A DNA stretch of 64,000 nucleotides from Aricia agestis (Eukaryota; Arthropoda; Insecta; Lepidoptera; Lycaenidae), in the NCBI RefSeq assembly GCF_905147365.1, contig NC_056415.1, forward strand, positions 16,448,001-16,512,000, given 5' to 3'. Shown here one piece after another: positions 20,800 through 32,113 of this stretch (its first letter is position 1; each line of letters begins with the position of its first letter). The notes under the pieces were generated by a model. That model did not search any database. It had not been told where the DNA came from and was given only the letters and a program-made list of their open reading frames with translations. Position numbers and translations under genes: made by a program.

Positions 20800-21611
20800 A
20801 TTTATACCTGTCAAGGGACTAGCGTTTCCGGTATCAGACAAGGACGAAATAAAAAAAATGTATATTTATTTCCAAATAGGTTAACAAAGTTAACTCTTTT
20901 AGAACGTCGTGTCTACATGAGGCCTACCAAAAAACTACTAGGAAAAATTGTATAACAATATCGTCTAAGCAACGTAGATTTTTTAGAAAGGGGGTAAATT
21001 CGTCAAAATGTGGATAATTTTAATTAGGGAGTATGTGTAAAATTTATAATAATGTAGTAAGTTTTCATTAACAAAATATATGGATATTTTAATAATATGT
21101 ATAAGTTTATATTTAGGAAGTAGTTTGTGGAATTTCACCTTGGTCCCAAGTACATCGACCCCGTTCCCGAAATGTCGGGAAATGTTTTCCTCCCGCTTTC
21201 CACGCTCACGGTGTGACTGTTGCTCTACTTGGAAAAATTCGGAAAACTTTTGAGTTCGCATTAAAAAGCGATATAGCTGTATGTTAGAAAGTTAAATTAA
21301 AATTGAACTATACCACAGCCTGTCTTAAACATAAAGAAAAGTAAACTGTATTTTTTAAATTCAAGTTTGTTTTCCTAATGAATTTAAAAACAGTTTTTTG
21401 TGAGAATTAAAATTAATTTAAGATTTTAATTTTAATAAAATAAGTTAGTAGTTAATTTTTAAAATAAATTTAGCCTTAAAATGTCAACTTAATTGTCAAT
21501 AAAAATTCAATTTTATGTAGCTATGTCGAATATTTTATCTTAACTGGGTATCTATAGAACTCGTTACCACAGACATTTTAATTGGGATTCGTGTAGATCT
21601 GTACACTGTTT
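20800..21611. other. AT-rich DNA, no gene seen
   Basis: The 92-codon minus-strand frame at 20983-21261 matches nothing I know, and half of it is Ile/Tyr/Lys-rich. No repeat recognised. Confidence 0.45.
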
Positions 21612-21748
21612 TACAGTCTGTCAAGAAAGTGAAGAAATTAAAAAGTGGCAAAATCGTAGTGTCATCCCTTTTTTCTTAGATTGATTTGAAAGAGATGACA
21701 CTACGATGTTGCCACTTTTTAATTTCTTCACTTTCTTGACAGACTGTA
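21612..21748. mobile_element. Hairpin MITE, 55-bp arms, TA flanks
   Basis: The left arm 'tacagtctgtcaagaaagtg' to 'gtagtgtcatc' and the right arm 'gatgacactacgatgttgcc' to 'tgacagactgta' are complementary over 55 bp with one mismatch. The loop is 27 nt. TA at both ends fits a Tc1/mariner-type target site. Confidence 0.88.
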
Positions 21749-21754
21749 GATAGT

Positions 21755-21893
21755 AAGGATTACTTGTCAGACAACCAGGTGATCAGCCTGCATTGTCCTG
21801 ACCAAACTTGGAAATAACATGTTTCCAACGCGGGAATCGAACCCACGACCTCCGAGTCGAGAGCCACGCTCCTAACCACTAGACCACGGAGGA
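21755..21893 (-). mobile_element. tRNA-derived SINE (second family), 5' part
   Basis: Minus-strand 'ctccgtggtctagtggttag' supplies the A box and 'gtcgtgggttcgattcccgc' the B box, followed by 'ggaaacatgttatttccaag'. It abuts the hairpin MITE, and the 3' part is missing. Confidence 0.82.
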
Positions 21894-22540
21894 GTACATC
21901 ATTTCTAATATAAGGTGGTATATTAAATTAGGTTTTGCTCCTCCTTTTCAATAAAAATAATAATAAATAATAATAATTAACATCCTTTTCAATAAAAATA
22001 ATAAAGAAAACTTTTAGCTTTTATAAAATGACGAAAGTCTGTCGCTGGCTCTTCGTCCATTAACACCATGCACCTTTAAAGTACATCAATACCTTGTTCC
22101 CAACAAGGCCCATTTTGTACCATTTTTAAGCCCAAACATGTCTACACATTAAAAGTCGTTGTTAAATTAGAAACAAGTCGTAGTGTTAACTTTATTTATA
22201 GTGTTGTTTTATTTTATTACTGAAATCCGTTTGCGTGGTTTATGTGACAATGGTGGCCGGATAGAGTTACAAAGAAGCTGCAGTGGGTCTTCTGATTATT
22301 ATTGACACGTGGAGACAAGGTAATACTAATTAAAGAAGAACGTAAGGTAAGGTGAGGTGAGGATGACCTATTATTGGCTAGTAAAACGCTAAAAACTAAT
22401 TTGAAACAAACTACATGGCTAATACTTAAAAATTTATAGTGTTTATAAAAATAATAGTTTATTAAAACTTCTAGCATCTTTTTATATTACAATATTGATC
22501 TCAATACACAGCACTTCTGTGTTCTTTGTTGTCTATTTAG
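21894..22540. other. AT-rich DNA ending in a strong splice-acceptor-like tract
   Basis: No gene recognised. A short duplicated (AAT)n-rich unit lies at about 21945-22015. The last ~30 bases ('gtgttctttgttgtctattt' 'ag') form a textbook polypyrimidine tract plus AG. Confidence 0.45.
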
Positions 22541-22657
22541 GTACCTTTGGCACATGAGGCTGGGCCTATAGACCTAGTGATGGATCCTGCAGTGATGATG
22601 ATGATGAGCAGCCGCTGTCGTCATCATCCGGGGCCGTGTATGGCGGTCGCCAAGTAG
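22541..22657 (+). other. Exon-like GC-rich block, 38 codons to a stop
   Basis: Directly after the acceptor-like tract, frame 0 reads 38 codons (starting 'VPLAHEAGPIDLVMDPAV', ending 'HHPGPCMAVAK') to a TAG at 22655-22657. GC content is far above the flanks. A second frame in the same block, open from about 22557 to 22702, gives an acidic/Ser-rich peptide ('SDGSCSDDDDEQPLSSSSGA'), so the frame is not certain. I do not recognise either peptide. It could be a last coding exon of a gene whose other exons lie outside the window, a regulatory CpG-rich element, or chance. Confidence 0.3.
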
Positions 22658-22701
22658 AGCCACCGGCGGGCCGGAGCGCCGCACGCGCGCCGCATACTAA
22701 A

Positions 22702-22960
22702 TGACGCGTACGCGGGAATCGATACTGACTAATGCGGTGCGTGAAGTCTAAATAGTCTAAATACTGGCTAAGTTGATCTTAGTACAGCAAAACTACCAAA
22801 CTAAATACTAGGTACCAAATACAAGGAGCTAAGTTACAGCTTCGACCCAGCGAAGCCAAACAATGCGTACACGGGAATCGATACTGACTAACACCGTGTG
22901 TGAAGTACACTAAATAGTCTAAATACTAGCTAAGTAGATCTAAGGATCTAACGATCATGC
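22702..22960. repeat. Diverged two-unit tandem repeat (~160-bp period)
   Basis: 'gcgggaatcgatactgacta' (from 22711) and 'acacgggaatcgatactgac' (from 22870) open two related blocks. Both continue through 'taaatagtctaaatactggc' or 'taaatagtctaaatactagc'. The blocks sit directly behind the exon-like segment. Confidence 0.7.
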
Positions 22961-23000
22961 ACTCAGCAAAACGAATGCCAAATACACTAAGTACTGAACC

Positions 23001-23218
23001 AAATACGATCTGCAAACCTTCAAGAAAATAGTGTATTCCCTCTTAGGGTCAATTCTGACCGCAACACGACGCGTAGAAGCATTTCTAAATTTGTTCTTAC
23101 TGAATTGACAGATTGCTTGAAACTTTTCTGATTTTGCGAGTGTCCATGGGCGACGGTAGTTGCTTTCCATAATGTGACCCGTTTACTCGTTTGCCCCCTA
23201 ATTTTTGTTAAAAAAAGG
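23001..23218 (+). mobile_element. Jockey-like LINE 3' end, interrupted
   Basis: 'aaatacgatctgcaaacctt' 'caag' encodes the same YDLQTFKK stub as the LINE at 10340. The shared tail 'gcgagtgtccatgggcgacg' and 'ttgctttccataatgtgacc' follows and ends in an A-run. Between them, about 70 bp differ from the other copy. Confidence 0.65.
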
Positions 23219-23681
23219 TGCTAAGTCGCTCGGAGCCAGTCTAGAGGTCTACTTAGCTTTTATGAACACTAAAACGACTGTTAAAACCATAAGGCTTCTT
23301 ACAGACTAACTGCACGTCTTGTCGACGACATGTAGTCGACGGGTCGTTCGTCTGTAAGAATCCTAACTCTTTTAGGTATCATTTGATATTGGTTCACAGG
23401 GCGACGAATTTGTTGTGTTCATAAAGATTCGATTTCAATTTTCAATTAACATTGGTCCAATTTTTTTTAACATAAAAAGATGACTGATAGGCATACTCTA
23501 CAATGTGGGTATAAAATCTGTTCTGAAGATTGATATAGTGCCCAAATAATTTATTTATTTGGTTAATAATATTATGTTACCTCTGTCGCTCTTAGACACT
23601 TAGACTTTTCCTGTTCCTTCATACTAAGTATGAAGGAACGAGAAGGCAGTTTCAGAAGTCAATGGAAATGTCCATGTCTTG
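23219..23681. other. Unrecognised DNA
   Basis: Contains small self-complementary bits ('cttactacgt'-like and 'ttccttcatactaagtatga' around 23616-23640). No gene or named repeat. Confidence 0.4.
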
Positions 23682-23689
23682 CTCTGTTG

Positions 23690-24015
23690 CAGGGTTACTT
23701 AAAGTGGGGTACGCGAACCCCTAGGGGTTTTTGACGGCAGGGGGCTCGCAACAAGATTTACGTAATGGTGGCACCAGGAGTCATTATTAGATAATATTAT
23801 CTCCGTTAATGAAACCCTTCAAGCTGGTTTCAAAAGGATGTCTTTGATAGATCTTTGGGCAGCTAGACAGGCAGAGTATTTCGAACTCTCAGACAAAGCG
23901 GTGAATTTCCCTTCCTAGAGGAGAGGTGGGGGGGATTTCAATATATGTAAGTAAGGGGTTCGCTGTCACCTGGAAATTTAACAGAGGTTCGTGGAGCCAA
24001 AAGTCAGAAACCCTG
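23690..24015. mobile_element. hAT-type MITE with perfect 8-bp target duplication
   Basis: The left end 'cagggttacttaaagtgggg' and the right end 'agtcagaaaccctg' are short inverted ends of CAGGGTT type. The 8-bp direct repeat 'ctctgttg' flanks it exactly (23682-23689 and 24016-24023). An 8-bp target site and CAG...CTG ends are hAT hallmarks. It is too short to encode a transposase. Confidence 0.9.
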
Positions 24016-24289
24016 CTCTGTTGCATCAACGACAGTAACGTTCCCAATTCTATACTGACTTTTACAAAATAGGAAAGACATATAATTAAATTGACTAATT
24101 TTTATAGTTTCAGCCACTAATCACTATAATATAAATTAGCAACTAATATCGTCTACTACTATTTCGAAACTAAAACGTGACTTATTAAATATATTAAGAT
24201 TACGGCCAATGATAAACGAAACACTGTTTATAGTTTTATAATGATAATTGGCTCTATAGTATCGTCTTCGTATTATAATCGACCAATAA

Positions 24290-24346
24290 AAAAAATATCC
24301 ACAGCCGAATATATAACCTCCTCGTTTTTTGGAAGTCGGTTAAAAA
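24290..24346 (+). repeat. Repeat D fragment
   Basis: 'tatccacagccgaatatata' followed by 'ttttttggaagtcggttaaa' matches the 3' end of the repeat D family. Confidence 0.65.
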
Positions 24347-25970
24347 TAGCCGCTTAGCATAATGTAAGTCCGGAATCAAACACCTCGACTTTCGACTCTA
24401 TTGCGTCGTGCAAACGAGCGCGGAGCGACAGGACCAAACGGTGGCTGAATATACGCCGTGATTTTCATACTATTTTGAAAAATCTTTGTTACTGGCCCCA
24501 CAAGTAGTTTTCGCACGTTTTATAAGAGTTATAATACCTGTAACTTAGCTGTAATAGAAAGTTGGTTAAGTTAAGGACTTATCGCTTGAAAATTTTGGTA
24601 GTGTTTGGAAACTTCGATGAAACCCCACCTATTTTGTTGATGTTAGGCTCTGTCTAGGCTTCAAATAAATCCGAATTAAGCCTAATCTTCAAAAAATCAA
24701 TCCTTCTCGTTTATATATATTTTTATTACATAAATATTAGTTTATAGATATTAAATGTAGTAATAGCTCTAGTAAGCTAAGCAAGTTTTCCTAAATGTTC
24801 AAAACTAAAAAGGTACCAACCGCTCTACTCAGTAGTCAGTTTGCGCCTGATCTATACATAATATACATATTATATGCTTAATATACATATACTACTACTC
24901 GTAGAATACTCTATATATTATGTATACATTAGTTAGAAAGTGAATGTTAAAGTCATTAGGATTTTAACGACGACGAGTTATGAAAATGTCTCCAACAAGG
25001 CCGTATGGATGGAAATTTTCTGAATATTTGTACTATATTATAATTAATTAATATATTATAAGGTAAATCATTCTGTCGTAGTAACAGCCTCGTGTATAGT
25101 TTAAGACTGATAAAAATACAATTTATTGGGATTGAACGTAGAAAACATTAATTTTGTTGAATTATTTTAATCTTTTTTCTTCGTTTGTTTTTTATTTACA
25201 AAATATTGAGAAAATTGTGTAAATTTTAGTTATAATAATATTATGCCATGCTTGTACCTCTATAATTATTAAGGGTAGGGTCACACCAAACAGGACGAAA
25301 GGAAGCGCTACAATATACGCAAAGTCTCTACATATAAATTTTAATATTACTTGTACAAGTACTAGCTTCCTAAACTTACTTCTATTATTTTCTTCTACTT
25401 CTATTATTTTCTTAAAAACCCTTAAAGCCTCCGCAGACTACATACTTTTATTCGGCGATAGTAAGATCAAATTGGGGTTTGGGCAACATTAGCGGCTGAT
25501 ACAAATGGTTTATTGTGCGCACTGCACTGTGCATGTTTATTCAGTTCATTCATTTTTTCATGCTGCAAAGCATATATTCATTCATTTACTGATTAAGCGT
25601 TCAATAAAATTATATGCCGACTAATTAAAGCAAACAGTCTTAAGAGGAGTACCTCAAGGGATAAAAGAATACTGTATAATGAAAGAAACATTAGATTCAG
25701 TGACTATCGCGAGCGTGTTCTTATGTGTTAAGGCGTTAATAGCACTTTTTACGGCTATACAGATAATATTATGTATGTTGTATGTATCTGCACGCAATTT
25801 GTCCATCATGTCATGTTGTTTACTGTACAGCACGCATTCATTTACATTATATTTAACACGTTTACGATCTGATAATGGCGAGATCATAACTATTAGAGTA
25901 AGCGATATAATCTATATCTATACATAAAACTTAGTCGCTTTTTTTCCCTCATGTCCCTTTATTCCCTTTA
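24347..25970. other. AT-rich DNA, no gene seen
   Basis: A GC-richer patch at about 24385-24460 ('gcaaacgagcgcggagcgac') has no identifiable frame. The overlapping 77- and 82-codon frames near 25654-25927 are on opposite strands of the same bases and match no family I know. Confidence 0.45.
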
Positions 25971-26455
25971 ATCTTTAAAACTACGTAACGGATTTTTATG
26001 ATTCTTTCAGTGTTAGATAGCCCATTTATCGAGGAAGGCTATGGGCTATATTTTATCAAGCTAAGACTAATAGGAGCGAATAAATAGAGGAAAATGTGGA
26101 AAAAACGGGGAAAATTTTTTGAAAGGGCTAACTTGAACGCGCTAATCTCAGGAACTACTGGTCCGATTTGAAAAATTCTTTCAATGTTAGATAGCCCATT
26201 TATTGAGGATGGCTATATTTTAACACGCTAAGACTAATAGGAGAATGTGGAAAAGACGGGGGAAATTATTTCTCGCGAACTACTGGAGCAATTTTTATGT
26301 TATTTGGCACTACTATCCTATCTTATATCTACTATCCTTCACGTGGTCTACTTCTTATCAGAAGTAGACCACGTGAAGGATCATAGGCTCGATTCGATCA
26401 ATTTTAATAATTTTTTCAGTGGCTATATATTTTATACGCGTGCGACGCCGGGGCG
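25971..26455 (+). repeat. Repeat G with internal tandem duplication
   Basis: Shows 'aaactacgtaacggattttt' and an end like 'gacgccggggcgggtcgcta', common in lepidopteran dispersed repeats. A ~75-bp segment ('tcttt', then 'gttagatagcccattta' and 'ctaagactaataggag') occurs twice, at about 26004-26085 and 26176-26245, so one internal unit was duplicated. Confidence 0.7.
26334..26381. repeat. Perfect palindrome, 22-bp arms, 4-nt loop
   Basis: 'atccttcacgtggtctactt' 'ct' is followed by loop 'tatc' and the exact reverse complement. It is inside repeat G. Confidence 0.95.
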
Positions 26456-26483
26456 GGTCGCTAGTGTGCCATTAAAATTAATG

Positions 26484-26670
26484 CGTGCCTGTCTTTCTGA
26501 CTATTACCTCTTCACGCCTAAACCGCTGAACCAATTTTGCTGAAATTTGGTGTGGACATACTTTAGTTCCGGGAAATAATATAAAATACTTTTTACCCTG
26601 AAAATATGTAAGGTTTCCGCGCGATAAACGAGTCTTGCGAGACGGAGTTGCGGGTGTCATCATTGACTTA
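26484..26670 (-). repeat. Repeat B copy
   Basis: Shows 'tattacctcttcacgcctaa', 'accgctgaaccaattttgct', 'tccgcgcgataaacgagtct' and 'acggagttgcgggtgtcatc'. Confidence 0.75.
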
Positions 26671-26699
26671 TGAGTTATAATAACTTATAACCATAGCTC

Positions 26700-27063
26700 T
26701 ATGGAAGGTAGAGATATAAAGCGTGTTAAAATTAATTTTACTGTTTTTTGAGGCCGTTTCGAATACGATATATTGATGCAGGTTGGTGACATTTGCCGAA
26801 GCGTTCTCTTGTTTCGGTGAAAGTCCGGTCCCTTATGAGCTAGACTTACGCTGGTCGTGGAGAGAGAACCCTGGGTTAGACAGATCCGGGACACTCTCCG
26901 ACCAACAGCAGCTGATGGCAATCCGCAGCTGATGGTTTTAGTGGGTCGGTCGCTTTCCATCGGTTAGTCACACATGATACCTCCGGGGTATTTCAGCTTA
27001 ACTGAGCACATCCTCATTCCTCAACCCGGGGCGCGCATAGCGTATCCCCTGCGAAATAAAAAA
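26700..27063 (+). mobile_element. Probable LINE 3' region
   Basis: GC-richer block with 'ggttagacagatccgggaca', 'agctgatggttttagtgggt', 'acctccggggtatttcagct', 'gcgcgcatagcgtatcccct' and an A-rich end. It reads like a non-LTR 3' UTR, but I have no coding match, and minus-strand frames through it are unrecognised. Confidence 0.45.
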
Positions 27064-27215
27064 ATGGTTGTCTATGACAAACAATGATGTAGTAGAAGAC
27101 CTAGCTAGTAGTAAATATGTTATCTATCGGGCATAGCCTAACTAAGCAGAATCTCTGTGTCCGTTTCGTGTTTCGGCTAAAAAAAGTAAGGCTATGTATC
27201 AGCTTTTCGGTCAAA

Positions 27216-27870
27216 ATTAAAGTGGCTCCCGATTCGTCTCCGGCGAAATTCCCATATCCTCTCCCTCCCTTACAAAATACTTTACAATCCCATATCTCCC
27301 TCTTACCTTATAGACCGTTTCAACTTTGCACGACCTCTTGACATCCCGTGCAGGTCTAACGTGAGGACGAATCTATCCCTCCCCTCCCATCGCTCCAACT
27401 TCTCCTATTCCTTTACCGTTCATGCAGTTAGATTATGGAATTCCCTGCCCCTGACCTTTCTTTGCTGTCTTTAAAAGCGACTAAAAGAGTAGGTACTACC
27501 TCAACGAAGAATCCTTAAACTCTTCTACACTAACATTATAAAGAGGAAAGATTTGATTTTTCGTTTGTTTGTATTAAATATACTTTTATTTGGTTATTTA
27601 TTTAATTATAGTATATTATGTCATAATTTGTATATTATAATATAATTATGTCATGTATTTGTATTATAAAATAATTATATTGTTATTATTTTTAATTGTA
27701 TGAGTATTATTATGTAGGTTTTTATAATTCATCTGAGACATCCCATCACATTTCTCTCCGTAGTACTGCCGGAAGAAATTTCTATTAGAAATAAGCAGTA
27801 CCTGTTGTGTCGCTTTTCTTCTGTGTATTCATGTTAAAATTTTGTGTGTGCAATAAATTGTTAAAATAAA
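27216..27870 (+). mobile_element. Jockey/CR1-like LINE remnant (ORF2 C-terminus plus 3' UTR)
   Basis: From 27361 a frame reads 'VRTNLSLPSHRSNFSYSFTV' then 'HAVRLWNSLP' and stops soon after, out of frame with the remaining Leu/Lys-rich end. The motif Arg-Leu-Trp-Asn-Ser-Leu-Pro after a basic Ser/Phe-rich stretch is characteristic of the C-terminus of jockey/CR1-group reverse transcriptase proteins. The 3' UTR ends with 'gccggaagaaatttctatta', 'ctgttgtgtcgcttttcttc' and 'gcaataaattgttaaaataa'. A small AT-rich insert at about 27524-27580 resembles another dispersed repeat ('attataaagaggaaagattt'). It is degenerate and non-functional. Confidence 0.7.
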
Positions 27871-28456
27871 TAAGTGGTTCCTAGTGCTAGCATAGGGTTA
27901 ATACTTAATACAACTCCTTGCAATTAGACAACTCAACATAATAATATTAGAACACAGAAAAGTGACCGCACCAAATGGAGACATATTAAGCTTGTGCCTG
28001 CTCAAGACCATCTTATGCAAAGTATGTTTTTTGGTAAGTTTCTGTCAGATTGATATCATATCCAACAAACCACTATTAGGCTGCCAGTAACAAACATTTT
28101 AACAATCACAGTTATACGCGATAACAAGTTTAGACTCGTTAGTTAACCATTTAAGAGTATTAAGTCATTATATTTTTACGGATGCGTAATTTTTTTAACG
28201 CACAAAATATCTCGAGTTTTTCGAGATCTCGTTAAAGTATCATTACTAAGTTTGGACGTTTATTGTTTAATAACTGTTCATTTTGCAATGATAAATGCGT
28301 TGTTACTTAATTATCAGTTAAACCATTGTTAAATATAGCAAAACCACGCTATAAATGATATTTGGAGTTTCTGACATACTTTATGAAAAAGTTTTTACAG
28401 ATTCCTTGGGTTAATTTAAGTTAATATTAAAATTTTACTAAAAACTAATTTTTCGG
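27871..28456. other. AT-rich DNA, no gene seen
   Basis: No named repeat and no coding frame. Confidence 0.45.
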
Positions 28457-28735
28457 TATAATAATATCTATGCACGCTTCACACAACGTCAGTTTGGCCC
28501 TGTGGTAAGTACCTGAAGGACTTGTGTTACAGGTACCAGACAACGGAATATTTAATACTTTTATACTATACATATATTTAAGATTTTTATTATATGATAC
28601 ACATATTTAATACCCATCCATGAGCCAGTAACTTTGAAAACTTTTTGTTCCGTCGGCGGGATTTGAACCCGCGACCCCCGGCTTGAGCTACCAACAGCCC
28701 GCCAACTGAGCCACAGAGGTCGTCTAATTACTGTT
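28457..28735 (-). mobile_element. tRNA-derived SINE (third family), full length
   Basis: On the minus strand the head 'gacgacctctgtggctcagt' 'tggcgggc' supplies an A box and 'gtcgcgggttcaaatcccgc' a B box. It then runs through 'cgacggaacaaaaagttttc' to 'ctgacgttgtgtgaagcgtg' and an ATT-type tail. It looks like a tRNA at first sight, but the 5' and 3' acceptor strands do not pair and the SINE body follows. A 5'-truncated relative is at 43052-43233. Confidence 0.85.
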
Positions 28736-29520
28736 CCATTTCTGTCTTTTCCGAGAGTAAATAATCCTTATACCAAATTTCATCCAGCGCATCGGTCCTT
28801 GAAGAAGTAAAAGACATTCATACAGGCACACTTTTGTCTTTTTATCATTATGAATAATTTGAATTTACCAACACAGGTGATAATAATATATTTATTTTCT
28901 GCATATAAGTGCATGCACAACGTCCATTTTACACGTTATGGTGTAAGCGTGTTACTATCGACACCTCTGCTCCACATAGGACCTTCCATATAAGTTCTAT
29001 TCCATATACAATGCGTCAATTTTTATGTTCCTCTGATATCCTGTCGTCGTTTATGGCATAGGAAGTGTCGTAATTGGTGTGTCGCCATATTAGTTGCTAA
29101 TTAGTAAATAACTATATTTAAATAGACTTTTGTGAAGATCGAAGATCTCATGTGTGTGGATTTTTTAGAATAATTTTCCTGTTTGTAGAAAATAAGAAGA
29201 AAATTAACCTGACAGTGTTTTATGTTGTTTGGAGATATAAAAGCAATATTTGATAGTAGCTAAAATATTTGCTATAGGTATATGAGATTATAGGTTAATT
29301 TATTATAATTGCTTTAAAAACTTAAATATCACATTTTGTACAGTGTACTATTTTTATCGAATACTGAAAAATAGATTTTGAAAGAATAATATTTATTTTT
29401 TTTATCTCTTGACACACTTAAGGTCCATTCTCGAGGTGCCATAGCGTTTACGCTTCGGAAAACAATGTGAAAAGTTGAAGTGGTTGTGAAAATGACCATT
29501 GAGTGGTGTTACAGTGAAAA
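28736..29520. other. AT-rich DNA, no gene seen
   Basis: About 28736-28850 resembles an eroded repeat B ('ccaaatttcatccagcgcat'). The remainder is unremarkable. Confidence 0.4.
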
Positions 29521-29565
29521 CAAACACACACACACACACACACACAAACACAAACACACACACAT
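29521..29565. repeat. (CA)n microsatellite with interruptions
   Basis: Runs of CA with AAACA interruptions. Confidence 0.95.
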
Positions 29566-30008
29566 TTTACCCGGATGTCGGACACTTGAGTATGAGCAAG
29601 CCGTCGCGGGTAGAAAGTGTCTCGCAAACACTTTAGACGACACGACTACGATACGACTACTTTAACACGCTTTACTGATGGAAGAGGCGGTAAGGCAGCC
29701 ATGTAATATTGTAACGATTTTCTAGTCGTATGATCGCTGTATAAAATGAGAGCATATTTTCGAAATTGGACAAAAAACTTGTTTAGAAATATATTTATGT
29801 GATTTCAAACTATTTAGCAATTTGCCGATCAAGATAAGATCTGAGTTATGATTAAAGAAAACATAATTTATTAAAACTACTGTAAACAGTAGAAATTAAT
29901 TCAAAATAATTAATAAAAAAGATGTATGCGATTGCAAATTAGATAATAAAAGGCCAATAATTCATTCGTTACACTATCTCTTCCTTTTACTTTTAAAATT
30001 AAAATTTA

Positions 30009-30056
30009 TGTATTTTTTACTTTATTTCTTTAAAAAGAAATAAAGTAAAAAATACA
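30009..30056. repeat. Perfect palindrome, 22-bp arms, 4-nt loop
   Basis: 'tgtattttttactttatttc' 'tt', loop 'taaa', then the exact complement. AT-rich, in otherwise featureless DNA. Confidence 0.95.
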
Positions 30057-30149
30057 GTGTTTCATGCAAATTCTATTCGAATTTATTAAGCATTTATCTC
30101 ATTTGAAATATAAGAAAGAAATTGGCAGCCTGACACAATATGTTTTAAA

Positions 30150-31750
30150 TAAACCAAGTGACAAATAAACTCCTTTATAATGCACGACAAATCGTACCCG
30201 TCAGAGTGAATGTAGTACGGAGTACCAAAGCATATAATATTACCATGTGCGACGTGCCCAATGCCGTCGAATACCTAATTACCTTTCTAGACCAGGGATC
30301 GGGCTCAATATATCTCCTTGGGCAATGGACTTGGACGTCGCACGTGTGAGCATAAAAATTGCGACAGCTACCGAATATGGACGTATGGATGAGGAACCTA
30401 ATTTGATAAGTACCGCTACACCTCCACAAGGATCGAAGATCTAATTTACTGGGTGATTGCGTCATCCTGGGTCATTTTTTCTTTGGTTTATTGAATGTTG
30501 CGCAGTGCAATGAGATTTACGATTCAGTCAATGACTGTCTACCGAATTTTCAAAATTCTTTATCAAAATGTCAAAGGAATTCAGATACGATTTTAGTTTA
30601 CCTAGCTAAATTATTGAAGCTATACTTAAGTTTTTTTTTCTATTTCGTGGATAAGTTAGTGCCAATAGATTATAGAGTCAGCAAGAAAACTTTATTATCA
30701 ATTTAAATATTGGTCTAAACACGATGCACCAATGGCAGCTAACGATTAAAATTTTCTGATTCTGTCCAACTATATTTTTTATTGTTTTTTTCATGCTCGA
30801 TCTTTAATTTATGTTCCATCGAAATCGAAAATAAAGTTCGTACGAAGCCGCGTGCAACGTTCTGTGAATAATAAAACCCCAAAATAATTGTGTGATTAAA
30901 ATCGTAATTAGCGAAAGAAAGTATTTGAATATTCATAGCAAGGATATAATAACTACAGTTATGCAGTCGTGTGAATGACCTTACAGATACGTAACTCATC
31001 ATCATCGTTCGCCAACCATTACAGAATAGGTACAGAAAAAACCTAGCTCTAAAATCAGAATTTTGTGAATAAGTAGTAATATTTATTGGAAAAATTAAGA
31101 TCGTCTTTCAAAATATTGAGATATTATAGCTAGGATATATGAAAACTTTTAATGACGGCTTAACTTATCTGGGTAAAACTTTGTTCTTAGTATAATCAAA
31201 ATAAGTAACATAAAATCTTTTGACCCATTTTAGCAACTATTATCTGGCATATTGACAATTTATCATTAAAAAAGACTTTCGTCAAAACCTTCGCCAGAAG
31301 TCCGTCTCTGTAAAAAGCGCGAAAGGTTGGCATAACTCAAAACAGTTGGGGTATATACTGCTTAACGTCGCCTGTCAACCGTCACCAGTCATGATGGGCT
31401 GCCTTCGATGGACGTCTGCCAACCTCTTAAACACATCCAAAACGGCGTAACTCCCCACCTAGGTTTGGTAATCCCAACTTTAAAGGAACGTAACAAGGTG
31501 GATATTCGAACGATGGAGGCGTCTGATATGCGTCGAAAATCGACTTTTCCAAGTCGGTGGTGGTGTTTTTTTGCCCTCGTCGACCTGTCGGCCCGAACGG
31601 AACTGCCTGGCTATTGTATGGTAATTCGCGCCCGGATTTGTATGAGCTCAATTATATTATGAAGCCCAACGAAAGTCAAAAGTCACTGGCGTTGCTGCGC
31701 CCGCGCATCGCGCCGTTATACTTTGTGGTAGCACTCACAATTCACATACA
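30150..31750. other. Mixed-composition DNA without recognised gene
   Basis: GC is moderately raised at about 30160-30460 and 31270-31730. The raised composition keeps frames open on both strands (for example 96 codons minus at 30175-30465 and 84 codons plus at 31408-31662). None has a domain, signal peptide or motif I recognise. Old transposon debris is the most likely explanation. Confidence 0.4.
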
Positions 31751-31879
31751 TAATAATATAATATTATTGTTCAAATAATATTTTTAAGGTAAAAAAGGAA
31801 GGAAAAGTGAAAATTTTTAAGATATACTAAACCTGTAAAAATCTTACCCATACCCAACTTTCATACTAAAATTACAATG

Positions 31880-32075
31880 AAAATATGCCTGTCTGTGTTA
31901 CCTCTTATTGAGGTTTAAACTTAATACATAATATGTATTTTGATCAAAAGTATCGAGAAGTACATTGAGACCAAGGAAAGGACAAGGAATATTTTTTATC
32001 CCGGAAAAATGTACGATTCCCGCTCGGTAAAAAAACTGCGCAACGCGCAAGTAGAGTTGCGGACATCAACTATGT
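31880..32075 (-). repeat. Repeat B copy
   Basis: Shows 'gcctgtctgtgttacctctt', 'ggaaaggacaaggaatattt', 'cccggaaaaatgtacgattc' and 'agagttgcggacatcaacta'. The CAGA run is nearly lost. Confidence 0.65.
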
Positions 32076-32113
32076 TAGTTTTAATATAAGTGTCTAACAA
32101 TCAGTTACTCTTA

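Noticed and set aside
28650..28735. A genuine tRNA gene on the minus strand
   Set aside because: A and B boxes are present, but the acceptor-stem strands do not pair and a SINE body with an ATT tail follows. A truncated relative at 43052 confirms a SINE.
30158..30465. Overlapping open frames on both strands as a gene
   Set aside because: Three mutually overlapping frames over the same bases, none with a known motif; explained by locally raised GC.
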